DNA of 15,724 nt. It comes from Clostridiales bacterium. GTDB taxonomy: Bacteria; Bacillota; Clostridia; Oscillospirales; CAG-272. Positions 14,630 through 15,724 of the stretch are shown here, piece after piece; the stretch's first letter is position 1; each line of letters opens with the position of its first letter. Both the position numbers and the translations under genes were made by a program. Below the pieces are notes generated by a model. The model had not been told where the DNA came from and searched no databases. It saw only the letters and a list, made by a program, of their open reading frames with translations. The stretch is taken from contig DPGK01000016.1 of the NCBI GenBank assembly GCA_003523225.1, forward strand, positions 5,690 to 21,413. The letters are read 5' to 3'.

Positions 14630-15008
14630 CAAAAGAGCCGACATCACCCCGGCGGCGCTGGCGTACCTTGGCGACAGCGTCATCGAGGTGCTTGCCCGTG
14701 AACGTCTTGTGAGCGCGGGAATACCCGACTCTGCCCGCCTTAACCTTGCCGCGGCAAAATACGTCCGTGCCACGGTGCAGTCGGATGCGGTGGAAAGAAT
14801 ACTGCCGCTGCTTGACGAGGCGGAGACGGCGGTCTACCGCCGCGCCCGGAATATCGGGCACACAAACACCCCGCGCTCGGCAAGCCCCGCCGAATACCGC
14901 CGCGCCACCGGAATGGAGGCGCTGTTCGGCTGGCTGTGGCTTGGCGGCGAGGAGGGCAAGACCCGCGCCCGCGAGCTGTTTTGCGCAGCCTACGGAAACG
15001 AAAACTGA
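14622..15008 (+). CDS. mrnC: Mini-ribonuclease III (MrnC)
   Basis: This 128-aa protein matches Mini-III, a stand-alone RNase III catalytic domain without a double-stranded-RNA-binding domain. In B. subtilis it matures the ends of 23S rRNA. The N-terminal ALAYLGDSVIE (about 12-22) supplies the catalytic Asp and Glu pattern. The C-terminal YRRATGMEALFGWLWLGG (about 87-104) is the other family signature. The length fits (about 130-140 aa). The start is TTG at 14622, inside the end of the second esterase gene and 8 nt before its stop ends, with GGGA about 6 nt upstream. A short overlap like this suggests translational coupling. It is cytosolic. It is transcribed from the esterase unit unless a hidden promoter lies in the esterase gene. 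Confidence 0.9.
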   Translation: MTDKRADITPAALAYLGDSVIEVLARERLVSAGIPDSARLNLAAAKYVRATVQSDAVERILPLLDEAETAVYRRARNIGHTNTPRSASPAEYRRATGMEALFGWLWLGGEEGKTRARELFCAAYGNEN

Positions 15009-15098
15009 AAAAATGGTGTGCTGAGTGCAAAGCGGCGCAAAGGACATGGGCTTTTCAGCCGCCCGGCTTCCGCACACCCGGAAAGGAACTCTGATTTA

Positions 15099-15599
15099 AT
15101 GGCAAATCCGATAATTGAAATAAAGGTGCGGGACTACGGAACCATCCGCGCCGAGCTTTATCCCAAAAACGCGCCGAAAACGGTGGAAAATTTCCTGTCT
15201 CTCGTGGACAGCGAATTTTTTGACGGACTTATCTTTCACCGCGTCATTAAGGGCTTCATGCTTCAGGGCGGCGGATACGACGAGGAGTTTGAGCCGCGCC
15301 ACGCCGACCCCATAAAGGGAGAGTTTGCCGCCAACGGCTGGATGAACAACACACAGAAGCACACCCGCGGCGCGCTCTCAATGGCGCGCACCTCAGACCC
15401 CGACTCCGCCTCCTCGCAGTTTTTCATCATGCACCGCGACGCGCCTCACCTTGACGCGCAGTACGCCGCCTTCGGCATGGTGACCGAGGGGCTTGACGTT
15501 GTGGATAAGATCGCCGACGTAAAGACCGGAAGATACGGCTATTTCTCAGACGTACCCCGCACCCCGGTAGTCATCGAGTCTGTCCGCCGCGCGGACTGA
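15099..15599 (+). CDS. cyclophilin-type peptidyl-prolyl cis-trans isomerase
   Basis: This 166-aa protein is a compact bacterial cyclophilin (PpiB type) that catalyses proline isomerisation during folding. Catalytic and binding residues include Arg48 in FHRVI, Phe53, Met54 and Gln56 in GFMLQGGG, then Gln107 and Phe109 in SSQFFI. The usual Trp of the human cyclophilin A drug site appears to be His117 here, in HLDAQYAAFG. No signal peptide or lipobox is present, so it is cytosolic. The start is ATG at 15099 with AAAGGA 11 nt upstream. An in-frame earlier start at 15018 would add a low-complexity, unlikely extension. It follows mrnC by 90 nt with no clear promoter in the gap and precedes a hairpin at 15615-15652. 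Confidence 0.93.
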   Translation: MANPIIEIKVRDYGTIRAELYPKNAPKTVENFLSLVDSEFFDGLIFHRVIKGFMLQGGGYDEEFEPRHADPIKGEFAANGWMNNTQKHTRGALSMARTSDPDSASSQFFIMHRDAPHLDAQYAAFGMVTEGLDVVDKIADVKTGRYGYFSDVPRTPVVIESVRRAD

Positions 15600-15614
15600 T
15601 ACGACAAAATAACG

Positions 15615-15652
15615 ATAGGGCTGCGGCAAGCTTTGCTTTGCCGCAGCCCTAT
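15615..15652 (+). terminator. hairpin downstream of the cyclophilin gene
   Basis: Arms 15615-15629 (ATAGGGCTGCGGCAA) and 15638-15652 (TTGCCGCAGCCCTAT) give a 15-bp perfect stem with an 8-nt loop, 15 nt after the stop codon. No T-run follows on the plus strand, so it is a weak intrinsic terminator there. On the minus strand it is followed by ATCGTTATTTTG, which is T-rich, so it may serve a minus-strand gene beyond the window. A TTGTCGACAA palindrome follows at 15658-15667. Confidence 0.6.
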
Positions 15653-15724
15653 GCTGGTTGTCGACAAAAGGTACAACGACTGTCAATGTGCATAAAACCT
15701 TAACCCGCTTTTTCTTTGATGAAG

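Noticed and set aside
15700..15724. End of a minus-strand gene running in from the right edge (last codons F-I-K-E-K-A-G, then TAA)
   Set aside because: Only eight codons are visible, and another frame is also open there, so it cannot be supported.
1..15724. CRISPR array, IS element, phage genes, tRNA or rRNA
   Set aside because: No regular direct repeats, transposase motifs, phage structural proteins or tRNA-like folds were seen on either strand.

Overview
The window looks like chromosomal DNA of a spore-forming, fairly GC-rich Clostridia-type Firmicute, perhaps from the Oscillospiraceae or a neighbouring gut lineage. The evidence is a 30-codon SpoVM-like gene at the left end, AAGGAG/AAAGGAGG ribosome-binding sites, strong sigma-A promoters, an MrnC gene, and a secreted protein whose C-terminal repeats resemble those I recall from gut Clostridia. 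The lineage is an inference. I see no phage, IS, CRISPR, tRNA or rRNA features.

Layout from left to right. (1) 1-377, minus strand: a 50-codon two-helix membrane protein followed by a 30-codon spoVM candidate and a long inverted repeat that may end the unit. (2) 553-3498, plus strand: a sigma-A promoter, a TIM-barrel sugar isomerase/epimerase-like protein, a 599-aa polytopic membrane protein that looks GT-C-like, and a strong intrinsic terminator. (3) 9898 down to 3524, minus strand: a strong promoter, then an HD-domain phosphohydrolase, a flavin reductase overlapping by 4 nt a lipoprotein, an FAD-dependent amine-oxidase-like oxidoreductase, and the magnesium channel mgtE preceded by a leader hairpin. 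mgtE converges on the terminator of block 2. (4) 9975-15652, plus strand: a second strong promoter divergent from block 3, then a secreted protein with a papain-like Cys/His domain, an SH3 domain and two C-terminal repeat domains. Two tandem paralogous SGNH/GDSL esterases follow, then mrnC (TTG start overlapping the second esterase), then a cyclophilin-type peptidyl-prolyl isomerase and a closing hairpin.

How the genes may work together. The secreted protein and the two esterases share a strand, are closely spaced and have one visible promoter, so they may be co-expressed. The secreted protein has the architecture of a cell-wall or extracellular peptidase, and the esterases belong to a carbohydrate-deacylase-type family without export signals. 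A surface-glycan or peptide scavenging role is possible but unproven. mrnC and ppi are housekeeping genes that probably ride on the same transcript. The minus-strand block mixes nucleotide, flavin, glycan-type redox and Mg2+ genes and reads as a loose run rather than one pathway. Most ordinary genes here are recognisable. The least explained are the 599-aa membrane protein, the 754-aa secreted protein, the esterase pair and the 50-aa membrane protein beside spoVM.
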